NCBI RefSeq assembly: GCF_003313385.1
Contig: NZ_QMHN01000001.1
Span: forward strand, 80,637 to 144,636
Direction: 5' to 3'
Origin: Pedobacter chitinilyticus
GTDB lineage: Bacteria > Bacteroidota > Bacteroidia > Sphingobacteriales > Sphingobacteriaceae
Length of the DNA: 64,000 bases
Below are positions 35,163 to 44,256 of this stretch, in pieces. A program made the translations under genes and the position numbers. The number at the start of each line of letters is the position of its first letter. Within the stretch, counting starts at the first letter, position 1. The notes below the pieces were generated by a model that did not search any database, was not told the DNA's origin, and worked only from the letters and a program-made list of their open reading frames with translations.

Positions 35163-35792
35163 ATGAATAAATTAAGAAAGAATAGTTTGAAGCTAATGGC
35201 CGTGGTGATAGCAATTTCGCTTTGGGTAGCTTGCAAAAAAGACAATAAAAATGAAACAAGGGAAGAGCTTGTATTAACAACTGATGCCAAAGCCTCTTGG
35301 AAGGGCTATTTAGAAATGGGATATTTTAACTCGGGGACCATTGGGTTGAGCGGCGAAGATATCTTTTTAGAGGGAGACAAAATCGTTGGTGGGAAAATTA
35401 GCATTCCCGTATCATCAATCTTGATCACTAACGAACTCAGTACAGAGGAAAAAGCTGAACTATTGCACCATTTGCAAACCACTGATTTCTTTAATCTGGC
35501 AGTGTATCCCTTTGTAGTGTATAAGATAAACACAGCTGAGAAAATAACCGTCGATGCGCAAGGCAATAACTATCTCATCAAAGGGAGTATGAGTTTGCTT
35601 GGAAAAGAAATCGCTTTAGACATTCCCGCCAAAATCAATATCACCAATACTGCGGTAACCGTTAAAGCTAAATTTAGCTTTGACAGAACCAAATGGGGTA
35701 TGACCTTCGCATCGCAGGAAAACCTACCTGCAGATAAAAAGATCAAAAACAACATCGAAGTAGAACTTGAGCTTAGCGCAACCAGATTTTAA
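35163..35792 (+). CDS. YceI-family lipoprotein
   Basis: 209 residues. Lipoprotein signal ends WVAC (Cys24). The lipocalin-like YceI fold shows TDAKASWKGYLEMG, GGKISIPVSSILITNELS, LLHHLQTTDFFNLAVYPFVV, YLIKGSMSLLGKEIALDIPA and AKFSFDRTKWGMTFAS. Family members bind isoprenoids such as quinones. It is second gene of a two-gene unit with the preceding lipoprotein. The lipid anchor places it at the membrane surface. Confidence 0.87.
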   Translation: MNKLRKNSLKLMAVVIAISLWVACKKDNKNETREELVLTTDAKASWKGYLEMGYFNSGTIGLSGEDIFLEGDKIVGGKISIPVSSILITNELSTEEKAELLHHLQTTDFFNLAVYPFVVYKINTAEKITVDAQGNNYLIKGSMSLLGKEIALDIPAKINITNTAVTVKAKFSFDRTKWGMTFASQENLPADKKIKNNIEVELELSATRF

Positions 35793-35819
35793 TTAGTTTA
35801 GTTTTCATATGTTAAGACG

Positions 35820-35849
35820 GCTCCAATGAATTTCATTGGGGCTTTTTTT
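35820..35849 (+). terminator. Terminator after the YceI gene
   Basis: GCTCCAATGAA (35820-35830) pairs with TTCATTGGGGC (35832-35842), followed by seven Ts. Confidence 0.85.
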
Positions 35850-35930
35850 ATAACTAAAGGTTGTTATGCCTTGGGTTAATAAATGCAGTTCGTCGCTAAT
35901 TATGGACTTATTTAGGCTAAATGCAGTAAA

Positions 35931-35974
35931 CTATCGACGGTGGTTGTGATGAAAATTATAACATAGCAATTTTG
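35931..35974 (+). promoter_or_regulatory. Cluster regulatory element and promoter
   Basis: CTATCGAC (35931-35938), 5 bases, TTG (35944-35946), 20 bases, CAATTTTG (35967-35974). The spacing of element, TTG and -7 is identical to that at 34264-34308. Confidence 0.5.
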
Positions 35975-35990
35975 TGCTTTTTAAAATCAG

Positions 35991-36956
35991 ATGATGTACA
36001 ACAGATTATTACTTATCGCCCTAATATTTGCAGGCTGCTCAAAAAAGCCTCAAGGTGAACCCAACCAAGGTTGGGGTAAACAACCAGATCTTATTCCAAT
36101 TAGTGGACAGGTGACTTTAAACGTTGCTGCTAATGAACCATTTGTGAATGTAATGGGCGATGCTAAACCCGCACTTCCCAATTTCCCATCCCTTGAGGTA
36201 AAAAAGGGATTTTTAAGAGGTTATGTCGCTGACATGACAGGAAAGCCCCTAGAAGGTGCGTATATCGGGATAAGAGCTACCGTAGGAACCACCAATGGTG
36301 CCCATGCAGTGAGCAACGCAAACGGATATTATGAAATATCGCTGCCCTACGGAGCGATTACTTATTATGCGGCAGGATATGAAAAAGACTATGGACAAGG
36401 TAAAGCGGTGATGGGCCTTTTTCCTGCAGATGATAACACTACAGGCTTTGCTTCAGAAAATGGCCAGGTAAAGAATTTTGTATTGCAATCCTATGGACTC
36501 GCCAAAAAATCGGAAGTAGCAGCACAGCCAAGTAATTCAACCAATTACTACGGTGGTGCAATTTCGTTCGACTATAACATAGATTGGGACGGAAACATCC
36601 CAGAATATTTACCAAAAAACGGAACTATTGAAGTGACCCTGACACCTGATGGACCAGGTATTTTTGGAGAAAACAAAACCTTTGTCATTAAGAAAAATAT
36701 TGGCATAGCGGCACTTACCGCATTGAATATTCCCGTTGGGAAGTATGCCATAAGCGCCAAGCTTGCCGATGGTACCGTTTTAAAAATGCAAGAGACAGGC
36801 ACCTATGCGGGTTCATTTCCTTTCTGGGGGCTAAAGCCGTCTGGTCCTACTGCCACCGCTACGGTAATGTTCACGCCAATCTTTCAATATACCACGCAAA
36901 TGGCCGTAGCACACAAAAGTAATTGGCAAAGTTTAAACATCAAACTAAGCAGATAG
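35991..36956 (+). CDS. Lipoprotein with carboxypeptidase-regulatory-like domain
   Basis: 321 residues. Lipobox FAGC (Cys16; tandem ATG start). Residues ~65-125 form a carboxypeptidase-regulatory-like beta-sandwich: GFLRGYVADMTGKPLEGAYI, AVSNANGYYEISLPYG, TYYAAGYEK. The C-terminal half is another beta-rich region. Such lipoproteins are usually binding or structural, not enzymes. The following porin-like gene (84 bases downstream) may be in the same transcript. Confidence 0.75.
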   Translation: MMYNRLLLIALIFAGCSKKPQGEPNQGWGKQPDLIPISGQVTLNVAANEPFVNVMGDAKPALPNFPSLEVKKGFLRGYVADMTGKPLEGAYIGIRATVGTTNGAHAVSNANGYYEISLPYGAITYYAAGYEKDYGQGKAVMGLFPADDNTTGFASENGQVKNFVLQSYGLAKKSEVAAQPSNSTNYYGGAISFDYNIDWDGNIPEYLPKNGTIEVTLTPDGPGIFGENKTFVIKKNIGIAALTALNIPVGKYAISAKLADGTVLKMQETGTYAGSFPFWGLKPSGPTATATVMFTPIFQYTTQMAVAHKSNWQSLNIKLSR

Positions 36957-37039
36957 CTTACCTAACCGTGTCCCTCGTTACGGATGGTCAACGGAAAAAT
37001 CACCTATTTCAAATCAATAAAATCAATAATTATAATTAA

Positions 37040-37726
37040 ATGAGAAATCTAAAATCCATTTTATGTTTGGTAGCTATTTTTGCTGCTACCGAAATTAACG
37101 CTCAACAGAAAAAAGTTGCTACGGTTAAAAAAAGCACAAATGTACAGCAAAAGAAAGCAGATCAAAAGCCTGTTGGTGATGCACCTGTTGCCGATCCAAA
37201 GTTGTTTACTGCCAAAGTCGAACTGAAGGAAAAACAATCAAATGAACTTTCTAAAGCCCCAGTAAAAGAAACAAGTTCCAAGATAGAAGAATCAGCTAGC
37301 CCCTATAAAACAGCGCTGGGTGTTAAATTCATGTGGGGGATCGCAATTACTGGAAAGCATTTCTTTAAAAAAGACCAGGCAATAGAAGCCGTTGTACGTT
37401 ACAGAGGATATAGCGGTTTAGGAAACGATATCGCCATTACTGCTTTGTATCAATACGAAAAACCCATTGCCGAAGTGGCAGGTTTGCATTGGTTAGTAGG
37501 AGCAGGTCCTTACTATAGTCACTTCTCTTACAAAGAATCCGTTTATTCTTCATTATATCCTTCATCAGGAACCTCAAGCTATGGGCTTGCAGCAATGGCT
37601 GGTTTAGAATTTAAATTTCCGAAAGCACCTATTGCAATTAGTGCCGACTGGATGCCTGCTTTTGATTTTAACGGTGGTGGTTTTGGCGCAGAAAGTGGAG
37701 GATTTGGGATCAAGTATACTTTTTAG
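37040..37726 (+). CDS. Outer-membrane beta-barrel protein
   Basis: 228 residues with a signal peptide (~1-21, EINAQQ). A Lys/Gln/Ala/Pro-rich linker (~22-95) precedes a barrel-like domain with alternating strands: GVKFMWGIAITGKHFFKKDQ, AIEAVVRYRGYSG and a terminal FGIKYTF. The final aromatic residue suggests an outer-membrane barrel. A strong terminator follows. Confidence 0.78.
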   Translation: MRNLKSILCLVAIFAATEINAQQKKVATVKKSTNVQQKKADQKPVGDAPVADPKLFTAKVELKEKQSNELSKAPVKETSSKIEESASPYKTALGVKFMWGIAITGKHFFKKDQAIEAVVRYRGYSGLGNDIAITALYQYEKPIAEVAGLHWLVGAGPYYSHFSYKESVYSSLYPSSGTSSYGLAAMAGLEFKFPKAPIAISADWMPAFDFNGGGFGAESGGFGIKYTF

Positions 37727-37775
37727 TAACGCATTGTTGTGGGGCCTTAGGCCTATTTTTCATAGTAGTGTTGGG

Positions 37776-37809
37776 CCGGCATGTCATTAATGACATTGCC
37801 GGTTTTTTT
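37776..37809 (+). terminator. Terminator after the beta-barrel gene
   Basis: CCGGCATGTCATT (37776-37788) pairs with AATGACATTGCCGG (37789-37802, one bulge), followed by seven Ts. Confidence 0.85.
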
Positions 37810-38006
37810 GTTCTTAGTTTGCTCTAAAATGAATGCGTAAGGCTGGCGTCGAAAAGCTCACAGAATACCCCCCTTAATAATAAGAAGCTAGAATAAGAAG
37901 ATTTAAACCATCGCTCAATAATCTGTGGTACTATTTGGTTTGGATATTTATGGTCAATGGTAATTGCTGGTAAAAGTGGGAAATGACGAATCGTACGATA
38001 AAAAGA

Positions 38007-38031
38007 AAAGCCTTGCGCTATGCAAGGCTTT
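38007..38031 (-). terminator. Terminator after the cytochrome c gene
   Basis: AAAGCCTTGC (38007-38016) pairs with GCAAGGCTTT (38022-38031) around a 5-base loop. On the minus strand it is followed by a T-rich run. Confidence 0.8.
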
Positions 38032-38070
38032 CTGGCAATTATTTATTGCCTGGCTCTCATTGTATATGAA

Positions 38071-39036
38071 TTACTTTTTGTAGGTCCTAACTTCCACCTG
38101 GTTATCAATAGGCTGAAGACTTTGCAAGTAGCTATAAATGGCTGATAAATCTTGAACAGTCATCCCGCTATACATTTTCCAAGGCATTGGGGTATTCAGT
38201 TCACCTTTTTCAACTTTCATGGTATTTCCTTCAAAAGCTTTAAACTTGGCTATGAACATTTCACGTGTCCAATTACCAATGCCTGATGTAGCATGTTTAG
38301 TAATGTTGGGTGCCCTAATAATGCCAGCAGGTTGAACAAATTCCATCCCACCACCAAAAGCAGTGCCTTCCACAATCTTTCCTTTATCTTGTTTGCTATG
38401 GCAATCCACACAGCCAGCGGCATTTACCAAATAAGCGCCATACTTAATACTGTCTGCAGCTTCAGGAAGTACTTGATGCTCGGCAGCTTTTGGACCAAGT
38501 TTGTTAAGCAAGCTCACTGGGAAATCTAATGCAGTTTTGGGAATGCTATTTTTAATGGGTTTGAGCGTACGAAGGTAAGCAATGATGCTTTGGATGTCTT
38601 CGATACTCATTTTTCCAAAACGTGAGTAGGCCATCAAAGGAAACAGCGCATGCCCATCTTTTCCTACTCCCGCAGTAATAGCCCTATAAATTTCCCCATC
38701 AGACCACGAAGAGAAGGCTGCGGGCGTAAGATTAGACGAATAGATTTTACCAGGAAAACCTGCATTTTCATCAAACACTTCGCCTCCGCTACCTTCGGTG
38801 CCCGCCACTACGGGGCCGCTAAATAGGCTCCAATCGCGCTTACTATGACAGTCTATACATACCGCTACATGATTAGCCAGGTATTTACCTCTTTCAACGG
38901 TAATGCTGTCGCTACTAACAATAATTTTGGGAGCTTCTCCAACATTGGGTTGAGTAAAATTGATGAAAAGGCCAGCTCCTAAAACTACAAAAATTACAAT
39001 GGCTAGAATAATGCCTAAAAACTTGAATATTTTCAT
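38071..39036 (-). CDS. Membrane-anchored di-haem cytochrome c
   Basis: 321 residues. An uncleaved-looking N-terminal membrane segment (~5-27) anchors two cytochrome c domains with CIDCH (60-64) and CVDCH (209-213). Candidate Met axial ligands are in LMAYSRFG and TPMPWKMYSGM. It resembles the cytochrome subunit of alcohol/aldehyde dehydrogenases and related electron carriers. No dehydrogenase is adjacent, so the electron donor is unknown. A regulatory element and -7-like box lie just upstream. Confidence 0.88.
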   Translation of the reverse strand: MKIFKFLGIILAIVIFVVLGAGLFINFTQPNVGEAPKIIVSSDSITVERGKYLANHVAVCIDCHSKRDWSLFSGPVVAGTEGSGGEVFDENAGFPGKIYSSNLTPAAFSSWSDGEIYRAITAGVGKDGHALFPLMAYSRFGKMSIEDIQSIIAYLRTLKPIKNSIPKTALDFPVSLLNKLGPKAAEHQVLPEAADSIKYGAYLVNAAGCVDCHSKQDKGKIVEGTAFGGGMEFVQPAGIIRAPNITKHATSGIGNWTREMFIAKFKAFEGNTMKVEKGELNTPMPWKMYSGMTVQDLSAIYSYLQSLQPIDNQVEVRTYKK

Positions 39037-39057
39037 TTAAAAACTTTAATTAAGTTA

Positions 39058-39126
39058 CTAAAATGAAAATTGACGAATAGATATCCTCTCTTTGTCGATA
39101 AACAGCTTGATAAGGCAGATAGATAA
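39058..39126 (-). promoter_or_regulatory. Cluster regulatory element and -7-like box of the cytochrome c gene
   Basis: On the minus strand: TTATCTATCTGCCTTATCAA, then TTTATCGAC (39102-39094), then 28 bases, then CATTTTAG (39065-39058), which resembles CAnnTTTG. Spacing matches the elements before 32777, 34331 and 35991. Confidence 0.45.
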
Positions 39127-39152
39127 CACCTTATCTCTCGTAAACGGATAAC

Positions 39153-39875
39153 TTACACACCTATGGCCAATCTTTTTTTACATTCTGCTTTGTAATTTCT
39201 CCCAATAGGTAACTCCTTGCCCAAGATTTCGATCGCGTAGGAGTGATAACTTTCAATCTTATCCATAGAGACCATAAAAGACCGATGGATCCTAATGAAT
39301 TTATCTTCTGGTAGCAGTTCCTCCAACACACCGATTTTTTGTTTACTAATTAACACCCTATCCTTCAAGGTAATTTTAATGTAGTCCTTTAAGCTTTCCA
39401 TCCAGTAAATGTCATTCACATTAATTTTTACCCTTTTTCGGTCTATCCTCAGGTAAAGATAATCTTCCACTTTTTGTTCATTTACAAGTACTGGCACATC
39501 AACTTTCTGTTGCTGAAGCTTAAAAAGGTCGAACACTTTGTCCATGGCCTTCAAAAAACGGTCAAACGGAATGGGCTTTAACAGGTAATCTACCGCATTT
39601 AAATCAAAACCATCAAGAGCATAATCTTGGTAAGCAGTAGTGAAGATTACTTTCGGCGGGCTTTTTAAGCTTCTTACCAAATCAGTCCCCAATAGCCCTG
39701 GCATCTTGATGTCAAGAAAAATCAAATCCACGCTTTGATCTTGCAGTAGTTGGAAAGCGTGTACGGCATTGTTGCAAGTACCAATCAACTCCACCTGCGA
39801 AAAGTCACTGATATATTTCTGGATAATCTCTACGGCATGTGGCTCATCGTCCACAATAAGGGTCTTAATTTTCAT
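39153..39875 (-). CDS. LytTR-family response regulator
   Basis: 240 residues. Receiver domain (1-120) with acidic pocket D9-D10, phosphoacceptor D55, T80 and K100. A LytTR DNA-binding domain (~137-238) has LYLRIDRKRVKINVNDIYWM, RIHRSFMVS and IEILGKELPIGRNYK. It overlaps the kinase stop by four bases (ATGA), showing translational coupling. LytTR domains bind imperfect direct repeats near promoters, and repeated elements exist throughout this cluster. It is the leading candidate regulator. Confidence 0.93.
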   Translation of the reverse strand: MKIKTLIVDDEPHAVEIIQKYISDFSQVELIGTCNNAVHAFQLLQDQSVDLIFLDIKMPGLLGTDLVRSLKSPPKVIFTTAYQDYALDGFDLNAVDYLLKPIPFDRFLKAMDKVFDLFKLQQQKVDVPVLVNEQKVEDYLYLRIDRKRVKINVNDIYWMESLKDYIKITLKDRVLISKQKIGVLEELLPEDKFIRIHRSFMVSMDKIESYHSYAIEILGKELPIGRNYKAECKKRLAIGV

Positions 39876-41071
39876 AAACCTTTATTTTCTACAGTTAATT
39901 TGGTAAATGAGGAATGGATAGGGGTATTTTTTACTTTACTGGATGCTGATACGTTAGAGATAGATTCAATGTGGAGGATCACAGCAAATAGATCTTCCTC
40001 ATCATGCACCGTAAAATGGTGCGTTTCTGGATAAATCAACTCAAGGCGTTTCCTAACATTGGCCAAGCCTATCTTCCCAAAATGAGAACGATGCCCCTGA
40101 TGCTTTTCCAAAGGTTTGCTATTAGAGACCTTCAATTTGATGGCGTTAGGTTCCACCTCCAAAACAATATTGATCCAAGCCTCTTCAATCATTTCGCTGG
40201 CACCATGTTTAAAAGCATTTTCAATCAACGGAATCATGAGTAGGGGCGCAATTTGCTGTCCGGTAATTTCGCCTTTGATTTTAAGGTTAAGATCCAGTTT
40301 ATCCCCATAACGAAGCTGTTCAAGCGCAATGTAATTTTTAATCACTTCCACATCTTTTTTGAGCGGCACATAATCGGTATTGCATTCATACAACATGTAG
40401 CGCAAAATTTGCGATAAATCCAGAACTACCTTTGGTGAAGCAGGAGAGTTGTTTAAAGTAAGCGCATAAAGATTATTCAAGGTGTTGAATAGAAAATGTG
40501 GATGGATTTGTGCCTTCAGGAAATTAAGTTCAGAGTTGAGTGCCATTTGTTTGCGGTCATACCACATCCCTACAAACTTGATCAATAAGCCGCCCCAAAT
40601 AATGGAATTGCTCTGCTCCAAGGCATGGATCATGTACTGCCCATTAAAAAACTGTTCCGAGATTGTCCCTTCAATTTTTTTCCATTTAAAGCCAGGGTTC
40701 AATGGCTTTAATTGCTTAAACAAATAAGGGTCGGCAAATAAAATCTCAATCAAACGGTAGCAACAGGTAAAAAAAGCACAAGCCAAAATGAACGATAAGG
40801 CTAGCGCAATAAAGTGCCTGCGATACAAAAACTTGGGGATAATGACGGTACTAACCGTGTAGTAATAGGCTACGTGTATGGGGAACAGCATTAATACCAA
40901 CTTAAATGCTAAAAAATACCCTGGTAAGCCCACGGCGAACATAAAAGTTAATATTGTGAGACAAATACCCCAAAAAATGAGATGAAGAAGTAATCTTTTA
41001 TGTTGTAAACAAAACTTAACAAACATGAGCTGAGCTAGGCTTGGATAAAACCCATAGGAGATATGCGCCAT
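39872..41071 (-). CDS. LytS-type sensor histidine kinase
   Basis: 399 residues (an alternative start is Met16). Four or so membrane segments fill residues ~28-110. The HisKA_7TM/His_kinase core has AQIHPHFLFNTLNNL (His192 candidate phosphoacceptor) and an ATPase N-box PLIENAFKHG with a later GIGLANVRKRL-like segment (GKIGLANVRKRLELIY). There is no extracytoplasmic domain, so the signal is likely sensed in the membrane. It is paired with the LytTR response regulator. Confidence 0.93.
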   Translation of the reverse strand: MAHISYGFYPSLAQLMFVKFCLQHKRLLLHLIFWGICLTILTFMFAVGLPGYFLAFKLVLMLFPIHVAYYYTVSTVIIPKFLYRRHFIALALSFILACAFFTCCYRLIEILFADPYLFKQLKPLNPGFKWKKIEGTISEQFFNGQYMIHALEQSNSIIWGGLLIKFVGMWYDRKQMALNSELNFLKAQIHPHFLFNTLNNLYALTLNNSPASPKVVLDLSQILRYMLYECNTDYVPLKKDVEVIKNYIALEQLRYGDKLDLNLKIKGEITGQQIAPLLMIPLIENAFKHGASEMIEEAWINIVLEVEPNAIKLKVSNSKPLEKHQGHRSHFGKIGLANVRKRLELIYPETHHFTVHDEEDLFAVILHIESISNVSASSKVKNTPIHSSFTKLTVENKGL

Positions 41072-41127
41072 AAAGATAGCGAACAGTTTTTGATTATCAG
41101 ACTTATGCGCTTGGTTATGACCTGTTT

Positions 41128-41158
41128 GTAGACGAAAGGCATTAATTGGTAGATAGAC
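41128..41158 (-). promoter_or_regulatory. Cluster regulatory element upstream of the histidine kinase
   Basis: On the minus strand: GTCTATCTACC (core from 41158), then GTCTAC (core from 41133), 25 bases apart, the same spacing as at 32638. TTCGTCTACAAAC is identical to the site before the esterase. It suggests feedback on the kinase operon. No good -7 box at 28 bases was found. Confidence 0.45.
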
Positions 41159-41309
41159 GACCGTTTACTGGTTTGATAGCTCTATTTCTGCTTAAGCTAC
41201 ATTAATGTTTAAAATAAAGGCATCTGTAGAAGAATGTGTGGCGGCTGTCGATGTTGGTTTTTTGTTGATCACAATGATTTCAACTTTAGGGTCTTAACCC
41301 TTTGATATC

Positions 41310-41660
41310 ATGATCAATTCCGCAAACAGAACAATGGAACAAGCCGAGCGTATCACCCTTGGAGAAGTCTCCAGTTGGTTGTCGCTGCATTTGGCTGAAG
41401 AAATGTGTTGGGTAAAAGATCTTGATGAAAATGAAGGCTCGTTGTTGAGGGGGCATTTACAGCCTACTCCTACAAAATCTTTTCTCGTAGCCACAAAAGA
41501 TTGCATTGCAGCTTGCTTCTTGCTTAAGTCAGCAGGGTTTTTATCCATAGCAGCGCCCTACTACAGTAAAGGCGGGTTGTTTTCGAAGATGAAAGATGCT
41601 TGGGGCAATATTTATTTCATTAAAGAAGAGCGAAGCTATCAATTTGATCTTCCGATATGA
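41310..41660 (+). CDS. Small VOC/glyoxalase-like protein
   Basis: 116 residues. The C-terminal half (CIAACFLLKSAGFLSIAAPY, GLFSKMKDAWGNIYFIKEER) resembles the second half of VOC-family small-molecule-binding proteins. The N-terminal half is acidic and less clear. It overlaps the AraC gene by four bases (ATGA), so the two are co-translated. A sensor or binding role alongside the regulator is plausible but not shown. Confidence 0.6.
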   Translation: MINSANRTMEQAERITLGEVSSWLSLHLAEEMCWVKDLDENEGSLLRGHLQPTPTKSFLVATKDCIAACFLLKSAGFLSIAAPYYSKGGLFSKMKDAWGNIYFIKEERSYQFDLPI

Positions 41661-42514
41661 AGGTGCGTAGGGTATTGGCAAATGGCAATGTGGTAGAATA
41701 TGAAAAAATGGGGGCGCAGCATTTGCACTTGTCGACAGAGGCTTTTCATATTAGGATAGTTTTTAATGAAAGACAAGATATCTTGATTGGAACCAGGAAA
41801 TTTTCCATTTTTCCCGACTGTCTAGCCATTATCCCACCAACATATAATGGCCAATGTATCATTGAGGCTGATGCTCCTGTGCATTCTTTGGCAATCACCC
41901 TTGCGGCCAATTTCATGGCGACATTTTTAAAAAAACAATATCTCCTTCAAAAGCAATGGCATGAGGAAACGATCTTCGATTTCTCCGAGGCGATCATCAT
42001 TCCTATGAGTACCGACATGAAACAAAACTTTAGGCACTTATGGGAAAAAACAATAGCCTTAAACACACAAGAGGCCTTGCTCAATGAATATATCTCCCAA
42101 TTTCTGCTAGACTACATCAATGGTCATTGCAAAAGATTTAGCGCAGAACAGAAGAGATTGCCATTCACCAGATTATCCACTAAAACCGACATCGCTAAAA
42201 GGCTGTTGTTGGCTAAGGAATATATCTCCAATAATTATAACCAAAAGTTCCATATCTGCGACGTAGCCAATTATTGCTGCCTTTCCGAAAACCATTTATT
42301 AAGAACCTTTAAAGAAATGTTTGGCATTACGCCCTACCAATACCTAGCCTTGATAAGGCTAAGCAGGGCCAAAAGTTATTTAGAAAAAGGGACATGCACC
42401 ATCAACGAGATTGTCATCATGATAGGTTTCGAATCGGTGAGTACTTTTATCAAACTATTCAAAGCCACCTTTAAGCTTACGCCACTCCAATACCGCAAGT
42501 ACACCCAACAATGA
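41657..42514 (+). CDS. AraC-family transcriptional regulator
   Basis: 285 residues. A cupin-like N-terminal domain (~1-150) precedes the double helix-turn-helix C-terminal domain: YISNNYNQKFHICDVANYCC, SENHLLRTFKEMFGITPYQY and INEIVIMIGFESVSTFIKLF, ending FKLTPLQYRKY. It is co-translated with the small protein before it and divergent from the kinase operon. The ligand is unknown. Confidence 0.92.
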   Translation: MKVRRVLANGNVVEYEKMGAQHLHLSTEAFHIRIVFNERQDILIGTRKFSIFPDCLAIIPPTYNGQCIIEADAPVHSLAITLAANFMATFLKKQYLLQKQWHEETIFDFSEAIIIPMSTDMKQNFRHLWEKTIALNTQEALLNEYISQFLLDYINGHCKRFSAEQKRLPFTRLSTKTDIAKRLLLAKEYISNNYNQKFHICDVANYCCLSENHLLRTFKEMFGITPYQYLALIRLSRAKSYLEKGTCTINEIVIMIGFESVSTFIKLFKATFKLTPLQYRKYTQQ

Positions 42515-42518
42515 TAAG

Positions 42519-43352
42519 TTAATTGGCTAATTGAACAACATCGGCAACAATGGTCCATTTCTTGTTAAAACGCCAAACTTGGGCATAAAAACCTTTGATT
42601 TTATTGATGTCGATCGTGGAATGGCGATCATATAAATTCCCCACTACGTAATAGAAACGGCCACTTTCATCGTAGCCATTTTGCTTTGGCAAATAACGTA
42701 ATTCATCATTAGTAGGGGCATAGTGCATTTTGCCCAACCTGATGGGAGCATCAGCCCTTAATAGCAGCACTTCTTCATCTAGGTAATGAAAAGCTTCGTT
42801 GGTAGCGGCTAACGTAGGAGGTGCTGTGGGTGCCTTTTTTGTCGACTTTTTGAACGCAGTTAATTGGGTGTTTAAAGTTTGTACCGCTTGATGGTAATCT
42901 GGATAGATGCTCGTATGGTTAACCCCACCATCAAAAAGCAACTTAAATTGTTGGTCACTATTCTTTTTCCAGATCGAAAAATAGTTGCCGCTGGCTATTG
43001 CTTGCTGTCCGCGATGACCATAATAAAGATAAGGACCTGTCGTAAAACCAAAATCTTCACTCAAATTGGTAAAGGCAAAGGATGGATACCAAACTAATAA
43101 ATCAGTAGTGTTTGCCTTTACCTTGGCATAGGCCTTTAGCCCGTTAACCAAATGAACCCCGCTGGCAATGATCCCTAATGAATCCAGGTTTTGCTCAAAA
43201 GCATATTTTAAACCTCTTTGTGCGGCAGTACTTGCAAAGTTCAATTCACTGGAAACAATGGCTTTTTGAGGAACAGGCGACTGAGCCTTCAATCCGTTCA
43301 TATCGAATAAAATGGAGGCAACTGAAACCAACATAAAGATTTTTCTGGTCAT
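42519..43352 (-). CDS. Exported NTF2-like protein of unknown function
   Basis: 277 residues with a signal peptide (~1-23, MNGLKAQ). The body has two repeated-looking halves: SELNFASTAAQRGLKYAFEQ followed by YPSFAFTN, and later NEAFHYLDEEVLLLRADAPI followed by RFYYVVGNLYD and VWRFNKKWTIVADV. These patterns resemble DUF4440/NTF2-type pockets. It is convergent with the AraC gene with only 4 bases between the stops. No enzymatic residue can be assigned. Confidence 0.6.
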   Translation of the reverse strand: MTRKIFMLVSVASILFDMNGLKAQSPVPQKAIVSSELNFASTAAQRGLKYAFEQNLDSLGIIASGVHLVNGLKAYAKVKANTTDLLVWYPSFAFTNLSEDFGFTTGPYLYYGHRGQQAIASGNYFSIWKKNSDQQFKLLFDGGVNHTSIYPDYHQAVQTLNTQLTAFKKSTKKAPTAPPTLAATNEAFHYLDEEVLLLRADAPIRLGKMHYAPTNDELRYLPKQNGYDESGRFYYVVGNLYDRHSTIDINKIKGFYAQVWRFNKKWTIVADVVQLAN

Positions 43353-43564
43353 GGCATTGTAGATTAAAGGACCAAATATCTAGCATCTATACCTCATTAT
43401 CACCTATCCAAAGGTTACGGTCGACATAAATCATTTTATCATCGATGAGCGCTAGAGTTAGAGCGATACAATACTATCGCCTCCGGCTTCTTTGCTCATC
43501 ATAGATCTAGCGTCGAATAACCATGTGGTCTAAACATAAGCACGGTGGACTGGCAAAACTCAAG

Positions 43565-44200
43565 CTAACCTCCTTTGTAACGCTCGAACATTTGTGAACG
43601 TGTCACGATCTCCCAACTTCTTGTACCGGGATTTGCTACAAGGAATAGGTCATCGCGGCTGATCCTTTCGTATTCCTTTCCACCGCACTCTTTGTCTATA
43701 GTTTCATAAAGCACCACCAATGAGTCAAACAGATTGTCAACTGCCTCGTGAAAATCCTCCTCGCTGAGCACCTCGCTGAACAGTACCGTTATGGTCAGAT
43801 TCGGATGCAGGGTCGCCTTTACCGAAATGCTATTGGACTGATCATATCCCTCGCTTAGCTTTTTTGGAGACATTTCCGCTGAGATAAGTCTTGATTTTAC
43901 GGCATGGCTTTTTTTGATCAGCCTGCCCAAACTTTTCTTGCTCAGCTCATAAAAATCTTTGCCCGCTTCCTGCAACGTTGCATCAAAAAATGCCTTCATC
44001 AGCCAGACCACAAGGGCGGTCGGCATCATCCACTCGATACCAGCCATGGGCCCGTGCTCCCGCTTTTCTATGCGCAAACGTTCTTGTTCAACATTGAGTT
44101 CGTCCGCAACAAAAGAATAAAAATCTTCTGGCACGTCTTCTCGAACATACATCATTACCCTCCCTGGCTTTTCTTCCATTTCCATTTTTTCTTCCATCAT
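43565..44200 (-). CDS. Putative membrane-associated partner of the SEFIR protein
   Basis: 211 residues. Acidic N-terminus (tandem Met starts), a hydrophobic helix at ~53-75 (MAGIEWMMPTALVVWLMKAF), then a basic region with KKSLGRLIKKSHAVKSRL and an acidic C-terminus. It is not recognised. It follows the SEFIR gene by 56 bases on the same strand, so is likely co-transcribed. By analogy with defence operons it could be a membrane effector or adaptor; this is inference only. Confidence 0.6.
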   Translation of the reverse strand: MMEEKMEMEEKPGRVMMYVREDVPEDFYSFVADELNVEQERLRIEKREHGPMAGIEWMMPTALVVWLMKAFFDATLQEAGKDFYELSKKSLGRLIKKSHAVKSRLISAEMSPKKLSEGYDQSNSISVKATLHPNLTITVLFSEVLSEEDFHEAVDNLFDSLVVLYETIDKECGGKEYERISRDDLFLVANPGTRSWEIVTRSQMFERYKGG

Positions 44201-44256
44201 AAATCTTATTGCTACATAACACTAAACATACAAAAAGATCTGAGGACTAATAATCT

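Larger units (their letters stand above)
37727..38070. other. Non-coding gap with two terminators
   Basis: 344 bases between convergent genes. It contains the two hairpins listed separately and AT-rich sequence with no plausible gene. Confidence 0.7.
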
